Assembly (NCBI RefSeq): GCF_014203535.1
Contig: NZ_JACHJI010000018.1
Location: 55,696-119,695, forward strand
Reading direction: 5' to 3'
Length of the DNA stretch: 64,000 bases
Source: Streptomyces griseomycini
GTDB lineage: Bacteria; Actinomycetota; Actinomycetes; Streptomycetales; Streptomycetaceae
The position numbers were made by a program, and so were the translations under genes. Under the pieces are notes generated by a model. That model saw only the letters and a list, made by a program, of their open reading frames with translations. It did no database searches and was not told the origin of the DNA. The first letter of the stretch is position 1, and each line of letters begins with the position of its first letter. This document shows, in pieces, positions 8,969 to 17,890 of this stretch.

Positions 8969-10692
8969 TTTTTCCCGAAAACGCCGCCCACGCCCTCATT
9001 ACTTGGGCAGAAGAGCTCCACGACGCGGGCAGTTGCCTGGTCATCACCAGCAACCAGCGGGATTGGCGGGGTGACAGCCGCTACGAGATGGAGGCGGTAC
9101 GCCCCGACGCCGTCCAGGTCGCCCGGAACCACCTTGCGCGCTGGGGCAGCCACGCGCAGGCCGGGTGGCTGCAGCAGGATGCCCAGCGCACTGGGACACG
9201 CGGGCTGCTCCGTCAAACAGCCCCCGACCGGACCGCCGGCGTCCTGTCTGACCTCGTCACCCGCAGTGTCAGCCCGGATGATGCTGTCGCAATCGCCAAA
9301 CGCCTGCGCGGCATCGATCCTGAACGGCTGGCCAAAGCGGTCGAACGCAGAGACACACCCTCTTCACCGGAGCACGAACAGGGAATCAGCGAGCTTCGCC
9401 GTATCCGGGAAGAGGTCCTGCTATGGACCAACTTCCTGGAGCAGACGCTCACCGGCACCGGCACCGGCACCGGCACCGGCACCGGCACCCGCGGCCAGGA
9501 CCGAGTGATGCTGCTCGCCGCCGCCTACCTCGAGGGCGCCCCTATCGAACGATGCATCAAGGCAGCCACCGAGTTCGGCGCCCGCGACGAGGCAGGCGCA
9601 CGCCGGTACCGGGAAGGCCGCAGCCCTCGACGTCGGCTGAGAGACGTCGGTGTCGGCATCACTTCCGGCGACACAGCCGCATTCCACCGCCGCCCGGGCC
9701 TCGCCCGCTCCGCCATCCGCATGGACTGGCACCACTGGGCCGACGAACGAGACGCAACCACGGAGTGGCTCACCCGCATCACCGCCCCCGACGGCGTCGC
9801 CAGAGCATGGACGGAGCAGATCGGATCCCGTCTGCTGGAGCTGTCCATCACAGAGGTCGAATCTCCCTTCTTCACCCTCCTCGACACCTGGGCCACCACC
9901 TCCCCCGACGAGCAATACCTCCGTATCGTCACCGCACTGATCACCCAAGCTACGGAGACGGAAGAACTCGCGCGGGATGCCCACAAACAACTGCTGGACT
10001 GGGCGTAAAAGCCTGACGCGCATCGGCGAAAGGTTGTCGCCTGGGCATGCAGCGGCCGGTACGGCATGCGATGGCCGCACATGGCTCTCGTCCGGCTACG
10101 CCATATCCTGGCCGTCGACGACGAAGCAACTCGCATCGCAGCGACCGCCCTGACGGCCCACGCGGCCGCGAGCACCGAAGGGTTCCAACGAATCGTTGAG
10201 ACGGTCGAGACCTGGTTTGAGAAGTACCAGACCCACCTCGCCGGCCCTCGGGCCTTTTCAGCGCTCACCGATCCCACATACGGCGTCCTGGACACCTTGG
10301 TGAGCGCAGCACAAGCTGCCCCAGCCGTCCGTGACTTCCTGATCAACGGCTGGATGCAGACACTGCGACAGCCAGACGTACGCGACGACGCACACCAGGT
10401 CCTCCTTGGCTGGGCCCGAGCCGCTCACGAGGGCCGACTGGACCGCACCGCCACCTTCGGCATCCTCACCGACGTACGCAACGCCCACACACCCCTCGAC
10501 GCCATGTCCCGCTTCCTGTACGGAAGTCCGGACCAAGACGACCACGCCCTGATCGAAGCGCGCCTCGCCCTGGCCGACCTGCGAGCCTGCAGCCACACCC
10601 AGTGCTCCGAACCCCACTGCCCGCTCAAAGAAACAGCCGGCTCCCTCCCGGACACCAGCGCTGTCGGAGGCACAGGTGAATCCCGGTCATGA
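8966..10692 (+). pseudogene. Large hypothetical protein interrupted by an in-frame TAA
   Basis: A coding-like frame runs to TAA at 10006-10008 and then continues in the same frame to 10692. The residues across the stop (LLDWA, then KPDAHRRKVVAWACSGRYG and ALVRLRHILAVDDEATR) read as one protein, and there is no ribosome site after the stop, so a nonsense change is the simplest reading. The protein is alpha-helical with a region of Thr-Gly repeats near 9451. I do not recognise its function; similar long Streptomyces proteins carry an ATPase or regulator domain at the N-terminus, which is missing here. Confidence 0.5.
9451..9492 (+). repeat. ACCGGC hexanucleotide repeat
   Basis: Six perfect copies of ACCGGC followed by a near copy (ACCCGC). 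They encode a Thr-Gly run. Because the unit is 6 bases, copy-number changes would keep the frame. Confidence 0.9.
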
Positions 10693-10734
10693 AGCCTCCA
10701 CAGGACACCAGCGCGTCAAATTCCCGCTGAACCG

Positions 10735-10902
10735 ATGGCTGCTGGCACCGCTGACCACATGGCGTCCCGACGTCTGGCAGTCGCATACGGACCCGGCATG
10801 GACGCACGCACCGCCTGGGCACTAGCCCGTACAGCTACTCACCCCGAAGAGATCCCCTTCGCCATGAACCATCTAAGCGAAGACATGGAAGAGGAGTCAT
10901 AG
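10735..10902 (+). CDS. Small hypothetical protein (doubtful)
   Basis: A 55-residue frame whose C-terminal half (MDARTAWALARTATHPEEI, MNHLSEDMEEES) has protein-like composition. It is in frame with the broken gene upstream after a stop, and could be a leftover of its 3' end. No clear ribosome site. Confidence 0.25.
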   Translation: MAAGTADHMASRRLAVAYGPGMDARTAWALARTATHPEEIPFAMNHLSEDMEEES

Positions 10903-10911
10903 CCGTTGAAA

Positions 10912-11071
10912 CGATGACGAGCAGTTGCTGCGCCGCCGGGTCTACGGCGCCGACCACGACCAGCTGGCCCCGCGGCCTGACCGGCGCTACGCCGAACTGG
11001 TCGGCTGCCCGCTGGATGGCCTGCTGCTCGACATCACCTTCGACGGCCGACTCTCCGCAGCCCGTCAGTAA
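10912..11071 (+). pseudogene. Fragment of a conserved hypothetical Streptomyces protein
   Basis: The frame reads DDEQLLRRRVYGADHDQLAP and YAELVGCPLDGLLLDI, then a few residues to TAA. The YAELVGGPLDGLLLD pattern is the front of a common short Streptomyces protein of unknown role. Only about 50 residues remain, with no start codon (a TGA lies immediately upstream) and no native C-terminus. Confidence 0.4.
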
Positions 11072-11213
11072 CCCCAACCACCCTGGTTACACCGCTCGTT
11101 TGACAGACCTCGTCCTCGACCCTACGGAAGGTCCTGGAGTCGGAATGCCTGGGACAAGGCGCTGGCACCGGATCGTCGCGGGACGGTGACGGCCCGCTCG
11201 CGCGGGGTCCGCG

Positions 11214-12221
11214 TCAGCCGTGCGTGCCGGTGACCGTGCCGGTTCGGAAGCGGCGCCGGTATTCCGTCGGGGTCGTGTCGAGGCGGCGGCGGAAGGCTCT
11301 GACCAGGGTGTCGACGGTGCCGAATCCGCAGGCGGACGCGATCCGTTCGAGGGTGGCGTCGGTGGACTCCAGCTGGTGGCGCGCCGCCTCGACGCGGACC
11401 GACTCGATGTAGGCGTGCGGGGTCGTGCCGAGTTCGTTCTTGAAGATCCGGGTGAGCTGCCGGTCGCTGACGTGGGCGTGCACGGCAAGGTCGGCGACGG
11501 TGAGCGGTTCGGCGAGGTTGCGCATGATGTGGTGGCGGAGGTCCTCGACGCGGCGGGTCGTGGAGACCTGCTCCAGGGGGACGCTGAACTGACTCTGGCC
11601 GCTCGGCCGCTTCAGGTACATCACCAGTTGCCGGGCGACACGCAGGGCGACGGCCTCGCCGAGGTCGTCGGCGATCAGGGCGAGGGAGAGGTCGAGGCAG
11701 GCGCTGATGCCGGCGCCCGTCCAGACATCTCCCTCGCGGATGAAGATCGGATCGGCGTCGACCTCGACCGCCGGGTGATCGGCGGCGAGCTGCTGCGCCG
11801 TCGACCAGTGCGTGGTGGCGCGCTTTCCGTCGAGCAGTCCGGCGGCGGCCAGGATGTGCGCGCCGACGCAGACGGACGTCACCCTGCGCGTTCGGCGGGC
11901 GAGTTGCCCCACCCGCGCCACCACGGCGGGGTCGGTGAGCGGGTGGACGCGGCGCCGCTCGTCCACTTCGACGGCGCCGGGCACGATCAGGGTGTCGATG
12001 CTCCGCACCGACAGTTCGTCGAAGGTGGTGTCGGGCAGGACCCGGACCCCGGCGCCGGTGGTGACGGGGGCCATGGTCTCCGCGGCGAGGACCACGTCGT
12101 AGCCCGCAGCCTCGTCCGTCTCCCGGCGCGCGAGGGAGAACACCTCCGGCGGCCCGGTGACGTCGAGCAGGTCGACGTCCTCGAAGAGGACGATGACGAT
12201 CAGCCGTCGGACAGTGCTCAC
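11214..12221 (-). CDS. GlxA-type transcriptional regulator (DJ-1/PfpI plus AraC HTH)
   Basis: 335 residues. An N-terminal amidase-like DJ-1/PfpI domain (about residues 5-175, with SVCVGAHILAAAGLLDG around the vestigial nucleophile elbow) is followed by an AraC-type double HTH (about 225-325, with LTVADLAVHAHVSDRQLTR and IASACGFGTVDTLVRAFRR). Members usually control a divergent hydrolase or transporter operon. Here it is divergent from the two isochorismatase-family genes, 159 bases away. GTG 12221 is chosen because homology begins right after it; ATG codons upstream would add a non-homologous leader. Intact. Confidence 0.85.
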   Translation of the reverse strand: MSTVRRLIVIVLFEDVDLLDVTGPPEVFSLARRETDEAAGYDVVLAAETMAPVTTGAGVRVLPDTTFDELSVRSIDTLIVPGAVEVDERRRVHPLTDPAVVARVGQLARRTRRVTSVCVGAHILAAAGLLDGKRATTHWSTAQQLAADHPAVEVDADPIFIREGDVWTGAGISACLDLSLALIADDLGEAVALRVARQLVMYLKRPSGQSQFSVPLEQVSTTRRVEDLRHHIMRNLAEPLTVADLAVHAHVSDRQLTRIFKNELGTTPHAYIESVRVEAARHQLESTDATLERIASACGFGTVDTLVRAFRRRLDTTPTEYRRRFRTGTVTGTHG

Positions 12222-12379
12222 GGGACCCCCCACGCCAGGCAACACCCACACCGACACCCATGTCGGTAACTGCATGTTAGATGACATTGCCGACACCACA
12301 GGTGGCCCGTAGCGTCGTAGGCGCAGGTCACCGAGCCGGTGAACTGCTTTTACCCGCAAGCCACATGAGGCGGTTTCCC

Positions 12380-12970
12380 ATGCCCAGAACGACCTTGCGC
12401 CAGCTCAACGGACTCGACGACACCCCCGCGAAGCTCGCCGACTCGACCCTGGTCCTGATCGACTACCAGAACACCTACACGACCGGCGTCATGGAGCTGG
12501 ACGGCTGGCAGGACGCGCTCGATGCCGGCGCCCGGCTCCTGGCGCGGGCCCGTCAGGAGGGCGCGAAGGTGATCCACGTAGTCAACGACGGCGGCGAGGG
12601 CACCCCCTACGACATCCGGGCCGAAATCGGCGCGATCCACCCGAGCGTTGCACCGCTCGACGGTGAGCCCGTCGTCGTCAAGAAGGCGCCGAACGCGTTC
12701 GTCGACACGGACCTCGACCGGCACGTCGACGCCGCGGGCAACGGCGACCTCGTCATCGCCGGGTTCATGACGCACATGTGCGTGGCCTTCACCGCCCAGG
12801 GCGCCTTCCTGCGCGGCAACCGCCCCACCGTCGTGGCCGACGCCTGTGCCACCCGTGCGCTGCCGGTCGCGGACACCGAGCTGGACGCCGGCCAGGTGCA
12901 CCGCGGTGCCCTCGCCACCATCGCCGACCTGTACGGGGTCGTCGTTCCGTCGCAGAAGGAGATCTCCTGA
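12380..12970 (+). CDS. Isochorismatase-family cysteine hydrolase (cytosolic)
   Basis: 196 residues. The catalytic triad typical of the family is visible: Asp28 in LIDYQNTYT, Lys102 in VVVKKAPNAF, and Cys134 in GFMTHMCVAFTAQGAF. The family hydrolyses isochorismate, nicotinamide, N-carbamoyl or related amide/ester substrates; the substrate here is not evident. ATG 12380 with TGAGG upstream is preferred to the in-frame ATG at 12365. Overlaps the next gene by one base (TGATG), so the two are coupled. The two proteins share most of their sequence from the LRxLNxLxxTPAxL segment to the VVVPSQK end, so they are paralogues. Confidence 0.87.
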   Translation: MPRTTLRQLNGLDDTPAKLADSTLVLIDYQNTYTTGVMELDGWQDALDAGARLLARARQEGAKVIHVVNDGGEGTPYDIRAEIGAIHPSVAPLDGEPVVVKKAPNAFVDTDLDRHVDAAGNGDLVIAGFMTHMCVAFTAQGAFLRGNRPTVVADACATRALPVADTELDAGQVHRGALATIADLYGVVVPSQKEIS

Positions 12971-13689
12971 TGAAGCTGTCCCGCCCGGCCGTCGCGCTCA
13001 CCGCCGCCGTCCTCTCGGTCACCGCCACCGGGTGCGGCGGTGACTCCGAGGCCGCCACCGCCAAGGACGAGCCGTCGGCCGCCGCCACCACCGCGACGAA
13101 CGTCGCGAAGGACACGACGACCCTGCGCGAGCTGAACGACCTCGGCGAGACCCCGGCGACGCTCTCCGACGCGACGCTCATCCTCGTCGACTACCAGAAC
13201 ACCTACACGTCCGGCGTGATGGAACTCGACGGCTGGAAGCCGGCGGTGGACAACGCCGAGGCCCTGCTGAAGCGGGCCCGCGAGGCGGGCACGCCGGTCA
13301 TCCACATCGTCGACAAGGGCTACGACCTGAAGTCGAAGGCGGGCCAGATCATCCCGGCGCTCAAGCCGGCCAAGGGCGAGCCCGTCGTCGAGAAGAGCGT
13401 CCCCAACGGATTCCACGGCACGGACCTCGCCGAGCAGGTCGAGAAGGCCGGCCACAAGAACGTCATCATCGCCGGCTTCATGACGAACATGTGCACCCTG
13501 TTCACCACCCAAGGAGCATTCCTCAACGGCAACGCGCCGACCGTGGTCGCCGACGCCTCCGCGACCCGGCCGCTGCCCCTGAAGGGCAACCCGAACGGCA
13601 TTCCGGCACAGCAGGTCCACGAGGCGGCTCTCGCCACGGTCCAGGACCTGTACGGAGTCGTCGTGCCGTCGCAGAAGTCCCTGACCTGA
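12970..13689 (+). CDS. Isochorismatase-family hydrolase with lipoprotein signal
   Basis: 239 residues. The N-terminus (MKLSRPAVALTAAVLSVTATGC) is a type II signal peptide with Cys22 as the probable lipidation site, followed by an Ala/Thr-rich linker to about residue 50. The remaining domain is a paralogue of the preceding protein with the triad kept: Asp74 (LVDYQNTYT), Lys142 (VVEKSVPNGF) and Cys175 (GFMTNMCTLFTTQGAF). An extracytoplasmic, membrane-anchored isochorismatase-fold enzyme is unusual, since most are cytosolic. It would act on an external small molecule, with the cytosolic copy perhaps taking the imported form. Confidence 0.87.
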   Translation: MKLSRPAVALTAAVLSVTATGCGGDSEAATAKDEPSAAATTATNVAKDTTTLRELNDLGETPATLSDATLILVDYQNTYTSGVMELDGWKPAVDNAEALLKRAREAGTPVIHIVDKGYDLKSKAGQIIPALKPAKGEPVVEKSVPNGFHGTDLAEQVEKAGHKNVIIAGFMTNMCTLFTTQGAFLNGNAPTVVADASATRPLPLKGNPNGIPAQQVHEAALATVQDLYGVVVPSQKSLT

Positions 13690-13726
13690 TTTGGCCTGGC
13701 CTGGCCTGACCTGGCCTGGCCTCAGG
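13690..13726 (+). repeat. TGGCC/GGCCT short tandem repeat after the stop codon
   Basis: GGCCTGGCCTGGCCTGACCT then GGCCTGGCCT: iterated 5-mers directly downstream of the lipoprotein gene. Possibly a replication-slippage tract; no function is seen. Confidence 0.6.
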
Positions 13727-13813
13727 CTCTGTCCCACCCCCACCCTGCCCCCCCACGCTGTCCCCCACATCGCCAAAAGGCACTTTCACTCAACGAAGCA
13801 GGAAAGGCGGGGC

Positions 13814-13952
13814 ATGACAACACGTGGAGGATTTCTGGGTACCGCGTCGGCCGTCGGGGCGGCAACGCTGTTCACCGGCCAATCGGCCTCCACCGCCTCG
13901 GCGGCCACCGCGGGAATCACCGCGACCGACGAGAAGGCGGCCCGCGACGTGA
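13814..13952 (+). pseudogene. N-terminus of a Tat-signal protein, cut by an IS
   Basis: ATG 13814 follows GGAAAGGCGGGG and opens a frame MTTRGGFLGTASAVGAATLF with Ala-rich residues to about 45, which looks like a Tat or Sec signal region of a secreted protein. It is the third gene of the isochorismatase operon. The frame runs into the left end of the IS5-family element at about 13953, and the rest of the gene is not recognisable downstream. Confidence 0.45.
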
Positions 13953-14066
13953 TAAGAGGTCGTTCTCTTTCCGAACCTCACGTGCGGTTTCCGCTGGTCC
14001 GGCATGAGCTGAGGGCTGTCGCGGAAGTCTCGGTCCGTTGCTGGCCGAGACGTCGTGGGGGTGGCG

Positions 14067-14576
14067 ATGCCGTCGATGCGAGCGGTTCTGGAAGCGCGGC
14101 GGAAGGCCGCGGCGGTGCGGGCGGAGGAACTCGAAGCCGAGCTGGAGCGGGTGCGGGCGGCTCTGGCGGATGCGGAAGAGGTGCTCAGGCGCCGGGTGAT
14201 CGGCCTGGAGCAGTATCTGGAGGCGCTGGCCGAGGCGGATGCACCCGCCGAGGCCGTCGTGTCGCAGCGGAAGCCGGTGGTTCCGCGCCGGGCGGTGCCC
14301 CACCGCCAGGACGCGCCCGGAGCCGAGGTGTTGTCGGTGGACTACCAGGCGTTGATGGCTGCCGCCGTGGAGGCGGGGCCCGGAGGGCTCGGCGCCCGGC
14401 GGGCGGCGGTGGTGCTGGGCTGGGACAGCGCGTCCGCCTCCCGTGTCGAAGGGGCACGGGCACGGCCGAAGCGGCTGGTGGAGCGGGGCTGGCTGGTCGA
14501 GGAGAAACCGGGCAGGTTCACGCTGCCCGCACCGGGACAGGGTCCTGGGGCCGGGCGGCCAGGCGGCGGCTCATGA
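14067..14576 (+). CDS. IS-associated coiled-coil/winged-helix protein (intact copy)
   Basis: 169 residues. An N-terminal coiled coil (about residues 5-60, LEARRKAAAVRAEELEAELE) is followed by a linker and a C-terminal winged-helix-like region (about 95-155, VDYQALMAAAVEAGPGGLGA then RLVERGWLVEEKPGRFTL). The same layout occurs at 42999-43442 and 61445-61901, each beside an IS5-type transposase. No catalytic motif. It could bind the IS ends or regulate transposition; the role is unknown. The 3' end overlaps the convergent transposase gene by 59 bases. GTG 14055 is an alternative start. Confidence 0.6.
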   Translation: MPSMRAVLEARRKAAAVRAEELEAELERVRAALADAEEVLRRRVIGLEQYLEALAEADAPAEAVVSQRKPVVPRRAVPHRQDAPGAEVLSVDYQALMAAAVEAGPGGLGARRAAVVLGWDSASASRVEGARARPKRLVERGWLVEEKPGRFTLPAPGQGPGAGRPGGGS

Positions 14577-15450
14577 GCATGGTCATCGACCACAGGACGA
14601 CGGCCTCGCTGGTGTCGGTGCGCCGCTCGTAGTCACGGACCAGGCGCCGGCTGCGCAGGAGCCAGGCGAAGGATCTTTCCACGACCCAGCGGCGGGGCAG
14701 GACCTGGAAACCCCGGACGTCGTCGCTGCGGCGGACGATGTCCAGCACGACCCCGAGGTGCTGGTCGGTCCAGTCGGTGAGGTGGCCGGTGTAGCCGCCG
14801 TCGGCCCAGATCCGCGCCAGCCGCCGGAAGTGGCTCTTCGCCGCAGGCAGCAGGAGGCGGGCGGCGTCCCGGTCGGTCGTGGAGGCCGGCGTGACCCGCC
14901 CCGCGAGCAGCAGGCCGAGGGCGTCGGTGAGCAGGTGCCGCTTGCGCCCGTTGATCCTCTTCCCGGCGTCGAACCCCCGCGAGGCGTGGGCGACGGTGGC
15001 GTCCGCCTTCACCGACTGCGGGTCCACCACGCCCGCCCTCGGTTCCTCCTTGCGGCCCTCCGAGCGGCGGACGGCCCCGCGCAGCCGGTCGTGCAGCTCG
15101 GCCACCAGACCGAGGTCCCGCCAGCGGGCGAAGAAGGCATACACCCGCGGCCAGGGCGGGAAGTCGCACGACATCGCCCGCCACTTGATGCCGTTGTCGA
15201 CGAGAGAGCGCACCGCGTCGACCATCTGCCGGTGGCAGTAGCCCTCCGGCCGGCCGCCCCGGCCCGCCATCCACGACGGCACCGGCAGCAGATCCCGCAC
15301 CAGGGCCCACTCCGCATCGCTCATGTCCGAGGCGTACCGGGGCCGGCGCTCCGGCCGGTCGGCCGCGTTTCCGAACTGATGGGCGAGACAGTCACACCCA
15401 GGAGTGGACGGACTGGACCCGGCGACCACGACCACGCGACACTTCGACAC
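14518..15450 (-). CDS. IS5-family transposase
   Basis: 310 residues in one open frame. The first DDE aspartate is likely in VVDPQSVKADATVA, the second in RIWADGGYTGHLTD, and the glutamate in RRWVVERSFAWLLRSRRL (the YxREx(2)RxK-like signature of IS4/IS5 families). The N-terminal segment MSDAEWALVRDLLP is the usual DUF4096-type start; ATG 15450 gives a longer leader that may not be translated. No internal stop is seen, so it may be active. Confidence 0.8.
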   Translation of the reverse strand: MSKCRVVVVAGSSPSTPGCDCLAHQFGNAADRPERRPRYASDMSDAEWALVRDLLPVPSWMAGRGGRPEGYCHRQMVDAVRSLVDNGIKWRAMSCDFPPWPRVYAFFARWRDLGLVAELHDRLRGAVRRSEGRKEEPRAGVVDPQSVKADATVAHASRGFDAGKRINGRKRHLLTDALGLLLAGRVTPASTTDRDAARLLLPAAKSHFRRLARIWADGGYTGHLTDWTDQHLGVVLDIVRRSDDVRGFQVLPRRWVVERSFAWLLRSRRLVRDYERRTDTSEAVVLWSMTMLMSRRLAARPQDPVPVRAA

Positions 15451-15595
15451 CAGGGCCTCTTGCTTCTCGCTGGACTCGACAACCGCGAGCTACCAAGAGG
15501 CCCTTCTTCCATGCACCCGCGCCGGCCGACTCACCCGAACCAGGGCCCCGTTCGAACCTGATCGACTCCGCGAACGGATAGAGAACAGCCAGTTA

Positions 15596-15806
15596 CCGCA
15601 CTCGGCATCAACCTTGCCCCTGTTTTCCGGCCCGCCCCTACCGACCTGGGACATGAGGAGGATGTCCTCGGCGGCGATGTCTGGTGGGCCGAACCGGATC
15701 TGTCGTGGACCCGGCCGGATCACCTCATCCTCCGATGAGGCGCCGGAACTCGTCGCAGCAGTGCTCGTGGGGACCAGCGAGCCGCTGCGCTGGAACCGGC
15801 TCTGAC
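15596..15806 (+). pseudogene. 3' fragment of an unrecognised gene
   Basis: Just after the IS right end a plausible frame reads ALGINLAPVFRPAPTDLGH and VWWAEPDLSWTRPDHL to a TGA near 15737. A second frame continues with DEAPELVAAVLVGTSEPL to the TGA at 15804-15806. The two together look like a C-terminal piece with one frameshift. No family was recognised. Confidence 0.3.
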
Positions 15807-15818
15807 CGCCTGCCGGAA

Positions 15819-16007
15819 TCAGGCGATGATCGTGTGGAAGAAGAGCACCGCGGCTGCGAAGGCAGTGCCGCCGGCGAGGATGCCGCTGGCGACGGCACCG
15901 CCGGCCAGCACGGTCAGCGTGCCTGCGCTCAGGGCGGTGAGGACGCCCAGCAGCAGGATGATCGCGGTCCGCAGGCCGAGCAGCGGCTGAGGGCCCTGGT
16001 TGTTCAA
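15819..16007 (-). CDS. Small two-helix membrane protein
   Basis: 62 residues starting at TTG 16007, with GGGAG about 6 bases upstream. Two hydrophobic helices (LRTAIILLLGVLTALSAG and VASGILAGGTAFAAAVLFF) end in FHTIIA. Small proteins of this shape, often starting NNQG and ending in a short hydrophobic tail, are frequent in Streptomyces with unknown role. The longer in-frame ATG at 16112 would add an Arg-rich leader that does not look native. Confidence 0.6.
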   Translation of the reverse strand: MNNQGPQPLLGLRTAIILLLGVLTALSAGTLTVLAGGAVASGILAGGTAFAAAVLFFHTIIA

Positions 16008-16229
16008 CGTCAGCTCCCGAAAGCGAAGAGGAAGCCGCCCATGCGAGGGGCGGCGCAGTCGTTGATGCTGTAGCGGCCGCGCACGCGTTTCCCCCCGCGT
16101 GACATGGATCACAGCGCGATGGAGGGAAAATCTTCACCCGGAGCCGGGGGGAGGCGTCCGGCGCCCGTCTAGGACCTAAGCGTCAGGTCCGTGGGCCCGC
16201 AGGGGCCGTAGAGATGTGAGGGAGCGAAT

Positions 16230-17090
16230 GTGCCGGACGAATTCAGGGAGGAGTTCGCTCCCGACGGTCAGGTACATGCCGACCAGCTGGAGCAGGCGGA
16301 GCTCAGTCCCAGCAGCCTGCTGAGACTGGAGGCCGACCTGGCCCTGAGCGCGGGCGTACGGGAAAACGTCCGGGCTCAGGCGGCACGACTGGAAGCCGAC
16401 CAGCGGCTCATAGAGATCCTGCGCCGCGACGGATTCAAGGGCCCCCGCTACGAAAAGGCCGCCGCCGGCTGGTGGAGCTACGGCTGGCGCACCATGGTCA
16501 AGTGGACCGGCACCGGGGAGATTTTCCGCCGCTCACGCCTGGCAGGCCGCCCCGTCCCCGCCGACAAGATCACCATCACGTGGAGCCGGGACGACCGCCA
16601 CCAGGTAGCCACCGACTCCGTCATCAAAGGCATGGAACTCTTCCGCGACCGCGGATTAGTCCAAGGCAAGTGGAGCCCTCAAGGCGGCGCCAGCCTCACC
16701 ACCTACTTCGTCGGCGCCACCATCCGCGCCTTCCGCCCGACCTATATGGCATGGTTCCGCAGCCAGCAGACAGGGCAAGCTGAGCTGAACACAAGCCCCG
16801 GCTACGGGAACAACGACGAGCCGCAGCGCGAGATCCCCGACCAGCGGGTAACCGACCCCTACTACGCCGCAGCCACCCACGACGAACTCTCGCGAATCCT
16901 GCCCCACATCACCGACCCGCAACTGCGCGAAGCACTGGGCTGGCGAGCCATGGGATACACCCAGGCCGAAGCCGCCCAGCGGGTCGGTCTGACGGACAAA
17001 GCCCTGGAACGCCGCACCAGCCGCGCCCGCGCAAGAATCCGCGACACCCACCTGCGTCAGCCCGAACTCGGGGAAGGGGGAGCACGATGA
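16230..17090 (+). CDS. Sigma-70-like factor (region 4 HTH)
   Basis: 286 residues. The C-terminal 55 residues (LREALGWRAMGYTQAEAAQR, then VGLTDKALERRTSRARARIR) form a sigma region-4-type HTH. The middle part (ATDSVIKGMELFRDRGLVQG, ASLTTYFVGATIRAFRP) resembles region 2 of ECF-like factors. GTG 16230 lies after GTGAGGGAGCG. The stop overlaps the next start by 4 bases (ATGA), so a P-loop gene is co-translated. No anti-sigma factor is adjacent. The target promoter is unknown; this type occurs in Streptomyces genomic islands. Confidence 0.65.
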   Translation: MPDEFREEFAPDGQVHADQLEQAELSPSSLLRLEADLALSAGVRENVRAQAARLEADQRLIEILRRDGFKGPRYEKAAAGWWSYGWRTMVKWTGTGEIFRRSRLAGRPVPADKITITWSRDDRHQVATDSVIKGMELFRDRGLVQGKWSPQGGASLTTYFVGATIRAFRPTYMAWFRSQQTGQAELNTSPGYGNNDEPQREIPDQRVTDPYYAAATHDELSRILPHITDPQLREALGWRAMGYTQAEAAQRVGLTDKALERRTSRARARIRDTHLRQPELGEGGAR

Positions 17091-17590
17091 TCGTCCGAAA
17101 GGAAGCCGAGGACAACTTCGCTGAGACCGAAGACGACGACTTCGACGCCCTGCTCAACGCCTCCAGCCTGGGCGCCCCCCACGTTCTCGCCGAGGACGCC
17201 CCCATCCCCGCCGACATGCACCGCCGCCTGTCCCAGGCGGCGGCCCGCCCTGCCCGGCACGAAACGGAACCGGCCGCACAGAAGGAGACCGACTGCGCCC
17301 CGGGTGCCTCCCGCAGCAGCCTGCTCCTCCAGCTCGATGCATCCCGGACCCACTTCGACGACGCCCTGAGCAGACTGCGACGGGAACCCCCGCTGCTGGT
17401 CCTGTGGTGCACCCTGGGATCGGGCAAGACCGCCAGCGCACTGCACTGGCTGTGCAACCTCGCCGATGAGGACCGTGCGGCATGGTCTGTGAAAGCACCG
17501 ACACAGCCGCAGAGACTGCTGCAGCGGGCACTGCCAAAGCGAGACCACTTCATCTGGGAGCCGCAGACTAGCTCTGTGACGGGCGGCAGA
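17087..17590 (+). pseudogene. P-loop NTPase-like N-terminal fragment
   Basis: Starts with ATG overlapping the sigma-factor stop. An acidic N-terminus is followed by LLVLWCTLGSGKTASALHWL, a Walker A (GSGKT) preceded by a hydrophobic strand, at about residues 104-120. After about residue 165 the frame turns Cys/Trp/Pro-rich and loses protein character, although it stays open to 18769. I therefore read only the first 500 bases as gene remnant. Role unknown; coupling with the sigma factor suggests a joint function. Confidence 0.45.
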
Positions 17591-17682
17591 GCGCCTGCTG
17601 CCTGGTACGTGGGCCGCGGCATGCCCCAGGACGACCTGACGACCACGCTTCCGCACCCCAGCTGCATCAGTACTTCCCCCCG

Positions 17683-17890
17683 CGCACAACTGCCGCTGTA
17701 CGTGCTGGACGACTTGCCGTTCCTCCAAGTCCCTGCACCGCAGTGCAGCGTCCGGCCTGCACGAATGACCGAACTGCTGACCCTCTGGGAAACGATCCCT
17801 GGATGCGCTGCCTCGCCGAGGCCCGAATTCTGGCGAGGACTCCGGCAGGCAAAGGTGCCCCTGCCTGGTTTCAGCCCGGGACCGGCACGC
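17683..17890 (+). pseudogene. Possible fragment of a plasmid-type protein
   Basis: One frame reads DPLGNDPWMRCLAEARILAR then TPAGKGAPAWFQPGTG, which has a natural protein composition unlike the surrounding frames. No start, and no complete domain. Confidence 0.25.

Larger units (their letters stand above)
13953..15595. mobile_element. IS5-family element carrying an accessory gene
   Basis: Imperfect terminal repeats: TAAGAGGTCGTTCTCTTTCC at the left and GGATAGAGAACAGCCAGTTA at the right (about 17 of 24 positions agree when the right is reversed). Inside are an accessory gene (rightward) and a transposase (leftward) that converge and overlap at their 3' ends. No clear target duplication could be seen, so the ends are approximate. 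Confidence 0.5.
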
